Shown piece by piece: positions 20,937-34,038 of a stretch of DNA of 64,000 bases. Made by a program: the position numbers and the translations under genes. Within the stretch, counting starts at the first letter, position 1. Each line of letters begins with the position of its first letter. The notes beneath the pieces are model-generated. The model made no database searches. It was not told where the DNA came from and saw only the letters and a list, made by a program, of their open reading frames with translations. Source of the DNA: Piscicola geometra (Eukaryota; Annelida; Clitellata; Hirudinida; Piscicolidae); contig OX030956.1 in assembly GCA_943735955.1 (NCBI GenBank), positions 14,707,100 through 14,771,099 of the forward strand. Direction: 5' to 3'.

Positions 20937-23900
20937 TCAATTCCTCCTAGGTGGAATGCTTGGCGACTGTGGAAACTGTCGCTGTGGTATGGGTGGTTGA
21001 GGCGGTTGTGGTGGTTGTCTCAGGGGAATGAGGGGTGGTTGTTGTGGCGGTTGCTGTTGATTACCTCTTTGTGGTGGTAGAGTGTTGCTCCTGGCGGGGA
21101 TAGTGGGAGGAAGGGCAGCGTGATTGAGCGTCAAAGAGCCGGTATGCACCTTAGATGGGTCGAGCACAGGTGCTGGTCGGCTCGGAATGAGAGGCGCTAT
21201 CGAGGATGATGGAGGCAGAGGCGCTGGTGCCTGCTTGAAAGTTGTTACAACTTCCGTGGTGGTACCAATATTAAAGTCAAAGTCCCCCAAAAGGTCTTGT
21301 TGGCGTGTGCTTTGTGCAGTGTGCTCATGGGTTGCTGTAACGACACGAGGCGAGAAAGGATCGAGTGAGGAATGCAAAGAAGTCAATGGAATGTCTGAAT
21401 GACCGAACAACAAGGGCGAATCTTCGCTGGGTAGACTAGTGGTGGCGGCAGCAGCGGAGGTAACTCGAGCATTCTTCTCAGAAGTACTTGAGAGCAGCGG
21501 TGGTGGTGGCGAGGGTTCGGTGGTGGTCACCTTTTCTGGCTCTGCAGTGTACCAAGTCGATTGCCTGCCCTGGTTCGAGGAGGGTCTGGGGAGCGAGGGT
21601 GCGTCTGTTTGTCTCGTTGAGTTTGCTTTTGCCTGCTCTTCTATCCTGCCTTCGTTTGCACCACCCTGTAATGTCATTACGTCTGATGGAGGTTCCGTGT
21701 CGACCTGTGTTGCCAGGTGGAGTGGCATGTGATGAGATAAATTTAAAATAGGAGTTACTAACATTATTTTCATATTTTACAAACCAACTGTTGAACTTTT
21801 TGATTATGAAGATAAATAGGCGAAGACATGCTGTGACGTAACTCACAGGTTCGTCCGGAGAGAAGAACGGTTTGATTATGTGGATTTTCGAATTCTTGCC
21901 TGAAGCAAAAATGCACTCTTTGAAAATTCCATGGAGTTAAGGTAAACTTTGTAAAACATACATACAGCAGAAAGTCAACTCTTTACGAAATGAAATTGTG
22001 AAAACTAAGTTGATTAAAATTAATGATAATAATCATTAAAATACTTTTATTATTGATTTTCGGAGGAGGTGGTCGGCTGGGCAAGTCAGTAGGCCTGGCA
22101 GGCGCATTCTTTGGCGCTGATTTCTGTATGGTTTTGAGAGAATATGAAATATATCTATGATATGATGATGATATTGGTGATGATGCTGATGGTGGTAATA
22201 ATGATAATAGTAACTCGTAAAATGTATTTATGACAATAAACTATTTCCGTCATAAAACAAACAAATATGCGTTAAAAAACAAATGACTTAGGATAAAAAG
22301 TAGCAAGAAAAAAAGTTTCATATTTCAACTTCAAAATATGAAAAAAGACTATTAAAGCCCCACACTTAGAACAATAAACAAACCACGAGAGTAGATCCAT
22401 CGCTGCATTCAAACTTGACGAGGACGTCATCATCACCAGCGAGAACACCAACACCACTGCAGTCATCATCGCCGCCCTCCCCGTCGTCATTATCATCGAA
22501 GACGTCTTTCATTCTTCCCATCGATGCCGATGAGGGCAGGGTGGCAGTGGTGACGATGCCGTGGCGGTGGTGCTGTGGTGAGAGGTGGCTGGAGGGCGTG
22601 ATCGCGTTTCGAGTAGCGGCAGCAGCGCCGATCGATAGGTGATTGCCCGATGATGATAGTCCTGAGTGGTGATGATGATGAAATGGTGATGATGATGATG
22701 ATATGGTGATGATGATGATCTGGTGATGAGAGGATAATGGCGTTGATGATGATAAAAACGATGATAATAATGATGCATAAATAAAAAACCATTTAAATAA
22801 ATAATAATGAAATAGTAAAATTTTGTAAAAATAAATAAATTAAAGAGATGAAAAGAAAATGGACCAAACCATGGCTAGGCGAGAAGGAGGAGAGGTCAAT
22901 GGATGAGACCGACAGACCACTTGGATCCTTCGTGAATGAGGTCACCTCGAGGTCATCTCCTTGTGTGTCAATGCAAGGTTATGGCGGTGGTGGTGATAGT
23001 GGTAATGATGGTGATAGTGGTAATGGTGGTTTGTGGAAATGAAGATTCTGATGATAATTCCCAGTGTTGTAGTAACAAATTAAAAAAACTTTCTAATGTT
23101 GAGCCTTATCTATAAATTATTGACCACCACCTTCAAACGAGAGTAAGAGGTTAGCTTCCTTTTGCTGTTCACTAACAGTCGCATCTTCCTCCTCCTCTTC
23201 CTCATCATCATCATCAACACCATCACCAGCATCAACATCATCTTTATCATCTTCATCGCCGCTGATCAATTCTTCTCCCAGCAGCACCACTCCATCTCCA
23301 TTAACACCAGGGCACCGGTCGACATCCGCCTGACACCCGATGGCCACCGATACATCAAGTCCGTCAACGAGACACCTCTGGCCAGCGCTCGCTAAAGCCT
23401 TCGCTGCGTCTCTGAACGTGAAAAGCATTCGCCTGTTGGAAACAAACCTGGAAGGGTGGAGATGGTAGAAGACTGAAACAGAAAGTATATAAAAAAATTG
23501 TTTAAATAAAGTATTAATATAAACAACTAATTTCCACTTGAAACGCCAAAACCGACCTGACAAGCACAATTTCAGCACCCAGCGAGACCACTTCGAGGAT
23601 CCTGTGCACCGTGCCATCATCTATCACGCAGTTCTCATCGGCATTTCCAACGAACCGTCCCCGCACATCGACCACCAAGCACCGATCACTTGGGCCATGA
23701 TTGCACAGACTCTGAGATAGAACGTGTCTCTTCTTCTCTCGACTGGTTCTTAAGAGAGTAGCCTCGAAGATGGCTAGCACTGGTCTGTAATGAGGTGGTG
23801 ATGGTGGTAGTGATGGTGATAGTGATGGTGATAGTGATGGTGATAGTGATGGATGAGTGATGGAGAAGAGAAAAGAAAGATGGCATGGGAATGGGATGGA

Positions 23901-26900
23901 AAGTGGAACAAGGAATTGGATGATGAAAGGATTGCAAGGTTTGATGCGATTGTTAAGAATTAGATATGCAAGTATGATCGCATTCTGATAATAATAAAAA
24001 AATAATATTAACAATAATAATAATATAATAATATTAATAATCATTATTATTATTATATATAAAAATTATTGAAAATAAATAAATAAATAATAATAACAAG
24101 GTCGTAAGACCTGTGATCGGAAGTTTTCAGTTCTGAGCGGTGATAGAAGAGAAGTCGGCAAGCATTCTGTGGACTTTCTGGAAGAATTCACAAATTATTT
24201 TAAAACTGTAAAAACTAAAAACTGTCTATCATTAAAATATCAAATATTATTACATGTTACTAACACTCCCAACCACCAAGCCTTAAACCGCCAATCTCCG
24301 ACCATCTCCTGCCGACACTTGAGCGCCGACCTTCGATCACCTTCTCAAATCCACCGAGCTTGACCGGCCACCACCCGATCCCGAACCTTTAAACATGCGA
24401 GAAGTCCAAAGAATTCGGTCGGTCCAGGCGGGAACTCGGCATTTCTCGCTGGTGTCGTAGTCGTCGCAGAAAAGGTCGTACTTGTAGGTGGGCGCGAATG
24501 ATACGGAGCCTTCGAGAAATCCCTGGAAGACCTGTTTGTGTGTGTGAGTGTGTGGGTTCATTTCATGTTTTGTTTGTGTATGGGTTTGTGTGTTTGTGTG
24601 TGTGTCTGTGCATATATTCCTTGAAAAACTATTTGGGCTAAATTTACTCAAATAAAATTCCTAAATTGTATTCAATTCCATTTCATTATATCCTACTTCC
24701 ACCTACATTTCCAGCCAATCGCTGCACAGTAAGCTGATCAGCTGACTGCAGTTTCGACCAATGGCGTTGTGCCACCAACTCCTTCACTTCGTCTTTCCTC
24801 TTGTCGATGCGGTAGTTGAAGTCGCCGCAGTAGAAGATGTGGTCGTGGTTCCACACTTTTCGATTCTGAAGGTGAAAAGAGTGAGGGTGGGCAAGGTGGC
24901 GCGGAGATGGGAGGATGCTTATTAATTATTATTTGTTGTTGTGATCAAAGATGGCAAGATGATGTATACTCAGTAATAAACCATCAGCCTATGTAAGGAT
25001 GATGTATAGGAAAATAAACATGTGAAAATGTGTTGTGGACAAGTGGAAAGATGAAAATATCGACTCAAGAAAAAAGTGAAGGTGTCTACTTAAAATCAGA
25101 ATGCACTCTTTGTAAAGACCTTCTTTTCGGGATTACAAATTTATAACAAAAAGAATATACAATAAGCGATCATCACTAGCATCATCTCCGTTATCACCAT
25201 AATCAGTACCATCATCGTCCTCATCATCATCACCATCCCACCCCCACCATCATCACCATCCCCCTACCATCATCATCACCATCCCACCCCCACCATCATC
25301 ACCATCCCACCCCCCACCATCATCACCATCCCCCTACCATCATCATCACCATCCCACCCCCACCATCATCACCATCCCCCTACCATCATCATCACCATCC
25401 CCCCACCCCCACCATCATCATCACCATCCCACCCCCATCATCATCATCACCATGGGAAAAGTGATGCGGTTCGAGATGTCGTGGAAGTCGTTGTTTCTTT
25501 CCTTGACGTTCGATTGGCCAGCTGCAAAGTGCGAGCAGACGAAACACAGCGAGGAGTTGAAGAGCTGGAACCTGCCAAATTGTATCTCATTTTATTATAT
25601 ATAATAATAATAATAATATAATATATAAGTGCAAGCATTGATCGATTGGTTCGTCGAGTTTTCATTTATTGAGTTTAGGAGAGAATCTAATATGTTTGGA
25701 GGTGTTTGCAAAATAAAGAGAATATTTTTCCTCCTCAACACCCCCATGCCCGTGACTGAGTTTGTCGTTGGCATGAAACTTAAAATAGGTTTAAATATTT
25801 GATATCTAAAAACCTTTGGTATAATAAAATTTTTATGATAATATTAATATATCTATTTAATATTTAATAACACAACAATGGACCGATTAGTTATACCTGA
25901 TGGCAACTCCTCCCTTGTTTCCGGTGGCTCCACCTAATCCAGTCTTCACCGAAGTGACGGCCAAGTTTCTGTTGTAGATATGCCATTGAATAAATAAGTA
26001 TTTAACAAGAAAAAACAAAAAAAGTAAATCTAAAAAACCTTAAAAAACTTAAAACACTAAAAACAATTTATGATTATTCTCAATTGAATATTTTTTCGTT
26101 AAAAAAACCCCAAAAAAGCTCACCTGAGATGGCTAGTGAGTTTGGGCCTCACGAAGACGAACAAGCACACTCCCACCAACTGAACCGACGTGAGAATGAC
26201 GTAGCGATGCTGGCGCGAAAGATTCTTTTGCAGGTAGAGCGCCCATTCCTTCTGGTTCTGCGTGCTGTGTCGATGAGTGAGAGATGATGGTGTGTAAGGG
26301 TTAGGCTTGGCCAACAGTTGGACCTAGGTCGATGCTTAAGTAATCTATCGAGCAACAATTTAAAATGATTGACGCGATGTACCCCGTAGATGTAGAATAA
26401 GTGACATAATACTTGCTATTGAACAACTATAATGAAGAAATTATATAGTAATAGATATAATATTTATAATATATGTTATTATTACTCATAGTGGCAAACA
26501 CGACATAAAAAAAAATACTCCTATCTTTCTTTTCACAACAGACCACCACCCCCTCCAACTTTTAAAGATTTACACCGAAACATGCAACCTTCGTCATCTG
26601 CCTCCAAGTTTCCCACCTTGCACTGACAATGTTTCCAGCGTTCAGATCGACAATCTCCTGGAAGCCGATGGCAAAGATGTCACTGGGATGACTGTAGTCA
26701 ACGCCCGTCAGAAGCAGGTCTGCGGTGGGAGGGTTTATCAATGATTCTGGTGGTGGTTGTGGTCGTGAAACAAAGAGAACAAAAAAAAGAGTTTCTCAAT
26801 CGATATAAACAAATAAAGTGTTCAACTGTACAATCAATTTACAGTCTAGTCGATCATCTTTTCAGAAGATCTTCCACCGCCCACACACCACTCAAGCTTC

Positions 26901-29272
26901 CACCAAAAACCTGGATTTTCAGCGGGCAGATCGAGCAACCAGTCGGTGACTTCCTCGTGCTTGAAGGCGATGCTCCGAAAGTGTTTTCCCCCGTTGACGT
27001 TCCAAGTTCCAACGGAGATGCGCACCTTTCTGCCGGTCGTGTACGTTGAAACTGCGTCAAGCGTCCTTTGAATCACTGGCGTGGGTACTGCCGTGGGGGG
27101 TGGTTGTGATGGTGTGGTAGGGTTTAGTGGTGGAGTGTGGTGTGATTTGGCAATGTAGTGTGGTGGTTCTAGTGGTGTATTACGTTGCTGAATAGGGTTT
27201 GGCAGTGTGGAATGGTGTGGTGGATAGAGTGCTGTGACGTGATGTGGTGGTTATAATGATGTAGTGTGGTGGGAACAGTGCTGTGTAATGGTGGTGCTGA
27301 GATGCAATGGTGTGGTGTGAGGCAATTCTGATGCTGTGGTGATGATAGGATGATGTGGCGATGTTGTTAACAGTGTTAATGATGATGTGGTGGTGCATTG
27401 TGGTGTTAATCATTTTCTCTGAGTGTTGGCATACTGATAAAATAAAGTATAATTTTTTTATTAAAAACATTTTTAAAGTAAAAAAAAAATAAACCTGTAT
27501 AGTGTTAAAATGTAATATATAAAAATGTTATTAAAAACATTTTAAAACATTAAAAAAATCATTAACTTTCAATCTGAGCGAACACTCAAAGAGCCAGCAA
27601 TAAAACTCACGTTGTCGTTTGAGCGAGGGAAAAAGGGTGAGGATGCGGTCGTTTAGGTCGACCCCCTCCAAGCAACCACCCTTCACCAGCAGGTCGATCG
27701 CCTCTTGCTTGGTCGAATCTAGGAAGTTGTTCTGCAAAGTCCTGTTCGCTGAACGGGCTGCGTCTTGTGCCTTGTGGTGATGATGGTGAGTGGAGGTGGA
27801 TGAAGGTGGATTGTAGGAAGCTGATTTATTTGGTTAAATTTGAAAAGCATGATTTCTGATATAAATTTAATGTAAAATCATACCCACATGAAGTTTAATC
27901 TTTAACCATAAAATCAAATTCTTCCAGCCCTCTCCCCAAGAACCCAAAACTCATCGGAACCCACCGACTTCCAACCAACCATCACCGCTCATTTAAAATC
28001 CTCACAAGAAACCAACGACTCACCCTAGACCTTCCTCCGCCCAGGGCACCGGTGCCTGCATAGATGCGACTGACGTGGTCACCGTTCAGACTCCACATGC
28101 TCTTGTAAACCTCCTCGAAGCGAGATATCATCTGCGGCTTTTCAGCCAGTCCCATGTGCTCGAGTTGCTTTTGGAGAACCTTCGGTGGTGGTTTCGGTGG
28201 TGGTTTCGGTGGTGGTTTCGGTGGTGGTTTTGGTGGTGGTTTCGGTGGTGGTTTCGGTGGTGGTTTCGGTGGTGGTTTCGGTGGTGGTTTCGGTGGTGGT
28301 TTCGGTGGTGGTTTCGGTGGTGGTTTCGGTGGTGGTTTTGGTGGTGGTTTCGGTGGTGGTTTCGGTGGTGGTTTCGGTGGTGGTTTTGGTGGTGGAATGT
28401 TGGACGGATAGTTGATTGATTCATCAGTGATGAGATTCTAGGGGATGATTGAGTTTTTAATTGTGTGGTAGGTTGGTTCAATTAAAAGATTTGACGTGAC
28501 TCGATCACATTTTAAAAGGATGTCCTGAACCACTAAATAGTTGTGCGATAAGTTATTCCAAGCAATCCCCCGCTGCAACCCGATCAAAATACCAGACGAA
28601 CACAATGCAACACAAGCACCCCCACCAGCACCACCAGCAGCACCACCCCCACCAGCACCACCAGCAGCACCGGTCGAGACAACCTCGAGGCCGATCATCG
28701 ACTGCACCGAGTTGGTTCGATCGAGGCAGTCCAGGCAATTCACTCGGAAGCTGCCCGTTTGTCGACGCCTGTGCGCCGTTGAAAGTGTAAATAAAACTAT
28801 ATTAATAGAATAGCTCAGAAACAATGAAATGTCATAATGAAGATCTGGAACATTTATGAATGGAACGCTTTATGAAAAAAAGTAAAATTTCGTTTTTATT
28901 GTATACAATCTTTAACACACGCGCACACACACACCTACCCACCCACACCCACACACAAACACACACCTACCCACACACACACACACACACAAACACAAAC
29001 ACACACCTATCCACCCACACACACACGCACACAAACACAAAACCTCAAAAAAACTCACTTTCCGTGATGGACGCTAGGGGGACAAGTGAAGAAGAAGCCG
29101 AAAGAGTGTATGTACTTGTCAACGAGGCTCTTCAACTTTGAGAGGTTCCTCAGGTTTCCCCCCTTGCACTCACTGTGGTAGTCGAAGGAGATGAAGGGCA
29201 CCCTGTCGCTGTACTCTTTGCTCATGCTGTGCTGCTTCTGTATGTGTTCGTGTGTGTGTGTGGGTGGGTGGG

Positions 29273-29350
<78 letters not shown>

Positions 29351-31900
29351 GGTGTGTGTGTGTGTGTGTGCTCAGGTATTTTTGTGTGTCTATGTGTGAG
29401 GGTTTGAAGGATAAGTACACTCAACCTTGTATGTTGTACTCAGAATTTGTTCACTTTCCTTACTGCCCAACAAATTCACAATCACCTGGGGAGAGCATCT
29501 TTTTCATCATAAAAACATTCACTAATTCATGCATGCATGCATCTTTGCATTCATTCACATACTTCACCCTTACCTTTCAACCATCCATATTTACATACTT
29601 CTACTACCCCTCTCCTCCCACTCCATTCATCCACCATCCTCCCACTCCGCCAATCCACCAAAATACCACCAAATCTTTCCCCTCCCATCCATCCACCATC
29701 CTCTCACTCCATCACTCCACCATCCTCCCACTCCCTTCCTCTCATCCATCCACCATCCTCCCACTCCCTTCCTCTCATCCATCCACCATCCTCCCACTCC
29801 CTTCCTCTCATCCATCCACCATCCTCCCTCTCCATCCATCCACCATCCTCCCACTCCCTTCCTCTCATCCATCCACCATCCTCTCACTCCATCACTCAAC
29901 CATCCTCCCACTCCCTTCCTCTCATCCATCCACCATCCTCCCTCTCCATCCATCCACCATCCTCCCACTCCCTTCCTCTCATCCATCCACCATCCTCCCA
30001 CTCCCTTCCTCTCATCCATCCACCACCCTCCCACTCCCTTCCTCTCATCCATCCACCATCCTCCCACTCCCTTCCTCTCATCCATCCACCATCCTCTCTC
30101 TCCATCCATCCACCATCCTCCCACTCCCTTCCTCTCATCCATCCCCCCTCCTCCCACTCCATCCATCAGCCATCCACCAACTTCCATCCATCCCCACTCC
30201 CACACTATCCATCCTACCATCTTCCTTCCACTCCATCTATCCTTCCTCTCTCTCACTTCACCCATCTATACATCCCACTCCTCCCTCCCCTCCACAACCA
30301 TCCATTCACCATCTTCTCATCCATCCATCCATTCCCCTATCCATCCATCCAGCTCACTCCCATTTTATTCATCCATCCAACCATTCCCACTCCCTCAATC
30401 CATCCATCCATCCATCCTCCCACTCCATCATCCACTCTATCCCCACCCTTTTTCTCCCATTCACAATCCATCCTCCCATTCCATCCATCCATCCATCCAT
30501 CCATCCATTCCCACTCCCTCCATTCATCAATCTATCCATCCTCCCACTCCATCCATCCATCCATTTCCACTCCATCCATCCATCCATCCTCCCACTCCAT
30601 CCATCTATCCATCCTCCCACTCCATCCATCTATCCATCCTCCCACTCCATCCATCCATCCTCCCACTTCATCCATCTATCCATCCTCCCACTCCATCCAT
30701 CTATCCATCTTCCCACTCCATCCATCTATCCATCCTCCCACTCCATCCATCCATCCATCCTCCCACTCCATCCAGCCATCCATTTATCCATCCTCCCACT
30801 CCATCCATCCATCCATCTATCTTCCCACTCCATCCATCTATCCATCCTCCCACTCCCTCAATCCATCCATCCATCCATTCTCCCACTCCATCCATTCATC
30901 CATCCATTCCCACTCCCTCAATCCATCCATCCATCCAATCATTTCCACTCCATCCATCCATCCATCCTCCCACTCCATCCATCTATCCATCCTCCCACTC
31001 CATCCATCCATCCATCCATCCATCCATCCTCCCACTCCTTCCATCCATCCATCCATCCTCCCACTCCATCCATCCATCCTCCCACTCCATCCATCCATCC
31101 ATCCTCCCACTCCATCCATCCATCCTCCCACTCCATCCATCCATCCTCCCACTCCATCCATCCATCCTCCCACTCCATCCATCCATCCATCCTCCCACTC
31201 CATCCATCCACCCTCCACCAACATGCTCTCCATAGTTCTTCTCCATCAACTTGAGATGCCGACTGAATGCAGGAGTCGATGCCTCGTAACCACGTGACAT
31301 TTTGACCTTGTGAGAGCCCACCTGTGATTGGTTGCGAGAAGTCATCATCAGTCAAAACGGCTGGAGAAAATGACGCTTTCTAGGTCAGTGTAATTGAATA
31401 ATTTAACATTTAAAAGAATCTATCCAGAAATCAACACGAAATTATAATAAAATACATTTCGAAGCTTTAGTTGATTTTTCAAAATTTAATTAATTTCGGA
31501 ATCAATACCTTTCATAAAGTTAGGAATCAATATAAAACTAAGTTATAAATTTTTCACATTTAAAATTGTATACATTGTTTATACATTGTATACCATTCGT
31601 ATTCGTTCGAATAGTTATCGACAATATTCGTATTTGGTATTCTGAAGAGCACTTATAGGTATGTTAATGAGCCTAAAATAGGTGCATAATATTGAAGAAT
31701 TAGCATAATAAATAAATAATTATAAACACATACTTATATACATAATAAAAGTAAATGAAAATGATAATAATACTAATAAAACCTGAAAGCCTGGCTGTTC
31801 CCAGAACAATGGCACAGAGCCCCTCACTTGAATGTAAGAACACACCATGTCATCCAGGAAGATTATCTGTGTGTGTGTGCGTGTGTGTGTATGTGCGTGC

Positions 31901-31989
<89 letters not shown>

Positions 31990-33057
31990 GGCTTGCACAC
32001 GTGTTTATTTAAACTAAAAATAAAAACTTTAATTTAAGGTATGACAGTTCTAAATAAGTTTGATTGATGAGGGAGGAATGGGAAGATGGATGGATAAATG
32101 GATTGACGGATGAATTTATAAAAAAAAGATAAATGGCCAGAGAGAGTAAAGAATGGACGCAATATTGGCAACCTGTTCGGTCTCGACAAAATTTCCCACA
32201 TGCCCTTCATCGTTGACCCCCCTGACGTGGAACCTGCCAACAGACATTTCATGCAACTTAAAACTACAGGAATTAGCAATTAGTTATGTTTACAACATGT
32301 AATTCATCTTCCTCAATCGTCCTTCCTACATTCATTTATGTCCTTCGTCCACTAACCTATCTATCCTCAATCCATCCATCCTCTCCACCAAACTTCCAAT
32401 TATTCTTTTCCCATCTATCCATCAATCTATCCACTTGTCCGTCCGTTATCCATCTACCCACAATCCACCCATCCACCACCTCATCCATCCCCCTCTTTCA
32501 CCGACCACCCCACCACTCCTCTCACCATTCACCCCCCTCCCCCCCATCCATCCATCCACCACCCACCTAGTGCCCACCCTCTGGCAACTCAGTCGAGAGA
32601 TGAGACAAGCCTTTCCCTGGTTCTGAGAGGCGTATATCGTCCTGATCTCCACCCCTCCGCACATCACCTGTTGTTGTTGTTGTTGTTAACTTTTTTGTTG
32701 TTGTGAGCATTTTTAAAACGGTTGTTGTTGTAAAGATGGCAGGGATTCTATTTTAAATACCAAGTTCTATTATTCAATTTATGTTTCAAAACTAGATTTT
32801 GATTAATATTAAAATTATGATTACTATTATTTGCTACTATATTATCATTGTTATTCTTCATATTTTTATTTCTGTTTTTCAATTTCTAATGATTCTTTAT
32901 TAAATAAGCTTAATTGCTACTTTACATAATAGTGATGATTAAGTCATCATCAATTAATACCTTGAGAAGCCATTTCTTCGTATCAATGTAAAACTCTTCA
33001 AAGGGTTGGTGAAGAGTTCGGTTCCTATGTGTGTACGTGTACGTGTGTACGTGTACG

Positions 33058-33125
<68 letters not shown>

Positions 33126-34038
33126 AGTGTGTGTGTGTAAATAAATTTTGTTTTTATATAAGTTGTTTATTTAAAATGTCAAACAAATCTCTAAAGAAAA
33201 ATTTATATCCTTCAAATAAAGAATGGAAAAACAAATTCTCAATCTCCACAAACCAGAAGAATCGATCGAGCACGTCCGATTCGGTGACAGACCAATTCTG
33301 AGCGCAAACACTCAAATCATAGAATGATCCAGAATTAGGCGGAGCGATGGAAAAGTAAAAAGAGCCGGAAGAAAGAAACTTGGTGAGTTCTCCGATTTTG
33401 CTGTCGTCTGGGGTATTCGACTGCAGAGATGTGAAGGAGACGGTGGAGATGCGGTAGATGTCGGTGCTTTCGATTTTGCCGACACTCACACAACTTGTCA
33501 CTAGTACCAGGTACAATGCTGGATTGTTCTTTGCTTTGGTGGGAGTTTGTGTTAATCATATTTTATTTTAATGGCTGTTTGGTTTTGATTGATTGAGGTA
33601 ATTAGTTTTTACATTGAAATTATGCAATCAGGATAAAAATATTTTTCCAAAGTTGAATATATTGTATGAATATTCAAATTTATAATTATAATCAAGACCT
33701 AGTAACTATAGATATTGATTTAACAATTGGTTATTAACCATAAGGCAGATTAAAGACTCCTAGACAGCCATATGCATCAATCAGCTTGGTGTATGAACGC
33801 CTTATAACTGCTGTTTGCTTCGAATCTGTGATAATTAAATAACAAATAAATTGCATAAATAAAAAATATAGAAATACAATTTACTAATAAATAACTATTA
33901 TTTTTTAAAAAACTAACTTAAGACAGCAATGACTCCTGATTCAAGAATCAAGGTTTCTTTATTATTTCTTGACTCAAGCAAGAGGCTGTAGGGAGGATCC
34001 AGCTTGTGATAAACTCGAAGCCCTTTGCTCATGGACAT
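20937..34038 (-). CDS. SYNJ: Synaptojanin, 28 coding exons, 1,439 aa
   Basis: Exons in transcript order (upper end first): 34038-33918, 33825-33739, 33533-33254, 33024-32961, 32667-32567, 32233-32173, 31866-31783, 31321-31223, 29485-29426, 29237-29059, 28768-28684, 28179-28024, 27770-27611, 27075-26911, 26719-26617, 26264-26124, 25968-25897, 25571-25451, 24865-24707, 24531-24387, 24177-24111, 23784-23557, 23447-23131, 22959-22870, 22661-22387, 22123-22045, 21899-21847, 21704-20937. The sum is 4,320 nt and the frame is open. Domains: Sac1 phosphatase with CX5R ([10 protein letters not shown], about 389-398); inositol 5-phosphatase with WNVNGG (537), GDFNYRI (727), PAWTDR (800) and SDHR (834); an RRM-like domain (about 840-940) followed by an acidic stretch; then a Pro-rich tail with DPF (about 1300) and DLLGDFDF, likely AP2/clathrin and SH3 ligands. 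It dephosphorylates PI(4,5)P2 during clathrin-coat shedding and synaptic vesicle recycling. Least certain: the 3' end of exon 24531-24387 and exon 22959-22870. Confidence 0.93.
22662..22760. repeat. GAT/GGTGAT trinucleotide tract against a synaptojanin acceptor
   Basis: It directly abuts the acceptor of exon 22661-22387; on the sense strand it reads CATCATCAC…CACTCAG. Confidence 0.8.
23790..23852. repeat. 12-bp tandem repeat GGTGATAGTGAT
   Basis: About five units, a few bases beyond the acceptor of exon 23784-23557. On the sense strand it is (ATCACTATCACC)n. Confidence 0.85.
24532..24608. repeat. TG-rich microsatellite against a synaptojanin acceptor
   Basis: TG/TTTG-type run. The sense strand reads CACACACAAACAG into exon 24531-24387. 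Confidence 0.85.
25190..25450. repeat. CAT/CCACC minisatellite against a synaptojanin donor
   Basis: Tandem units based on CATCATCACCATCCCACCCC. They run directly into the donor of exon 25571-25451, where the intron's GTGATGATG start is part of the repeat. Confidence 0.9.
28182..28396. repeat. 12-bp minisatellite GGTGGTTTCGGT, about 18 units
   Basis: Very regular, with a few TTT GGT variants. It starts within 3 bp of the acceptor of exon 28179-28024, so the intron's end is (ACCGAAACCACC)n. Its long open frames (Gly-Gly-Gly-Phe, His-Arg-Asn) are artefacts. Confidence 0.92.
28916..29040. repeat. (CA)n / CACACAAACAC microsatellite
   Basis: Interrupted CA run in the intron between exons 29237-29059 and 28768-28684. 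Confidence 0.9.
29241..29383. repeat. (GT)n microsatellite against a synaptojanin acceptor
   Basis: Long GT run. On the sense strand it is (CA)n ending CACACGAACACATACAG into exon 29237-29059. Confidence 0.92.
29630..31222. repeat. 1.6-kb minisatellite array (CATCCATC / CCTCCCACTCC units)
   Basis: Two blocks. 29690-30160 is mostly a 33-bp unit (CATCCATCCACCATCCTCCC plus ACTCCCTTCCTCT). 30290-31220 is a variable mix of CATC runs with CCTCCCACTC. It fills most of one synaptojanin intron and ends exactly at the donor of exon 31321-31223. All six frames lack stops over long spans, which yields spurious ORFs of more than 550 codons. Confidence 0.93.
31868..31987. repeat. (GT)n microsatellite against a synaptojanin acceptor
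   Basis: About 120 bp. The sense strand is (CA)n…CACACACAG into exon 31866-31783. Confidence 0.93.
32340..32560. repeat. CATCCATC-rich imperfect repeat
   Basis: Degenerate version of the 29.6-31.2 kb unit, close to the donor of exon 32667-32567. Confidence 0.75.
33028..33139. repeat. (TG)n microsatellite against a synaptojanin acceptor
   Basis: TGTGTACGTGTACG lead-in followed by a TG run. On the sense strand it is a CA/ACGTACAC tract ending CACACATAG into exon 33024-32961. Confidence 0.9.

Noticed and set aside
22384..22792. Alternative minus-strand frames of His/Pro-rich peptides at 22.5-22.8 kb
   Set aside because: Only the frame in phase with the neighbouring synaptojanin exons (starting [10 protein letters not shown]) stays open with proper splice sites. 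The others are shadows or repeat translation.
28128..28481. Gly-Gly-Gly-Phe and His-Arg-Asn repeat proteins
   Set aside because: A 12-bp minisatellite read in three frames. It lies in a synaptojanin intron.
29191..31297. Plus-strand open frames of 568-687 codons, His/Pro/Ser-rich
   Set aside because: Translation of a CA microsatellite and the CATCCATC minisatellite inside a synaptojanin intron. All frames on both strands are open there.
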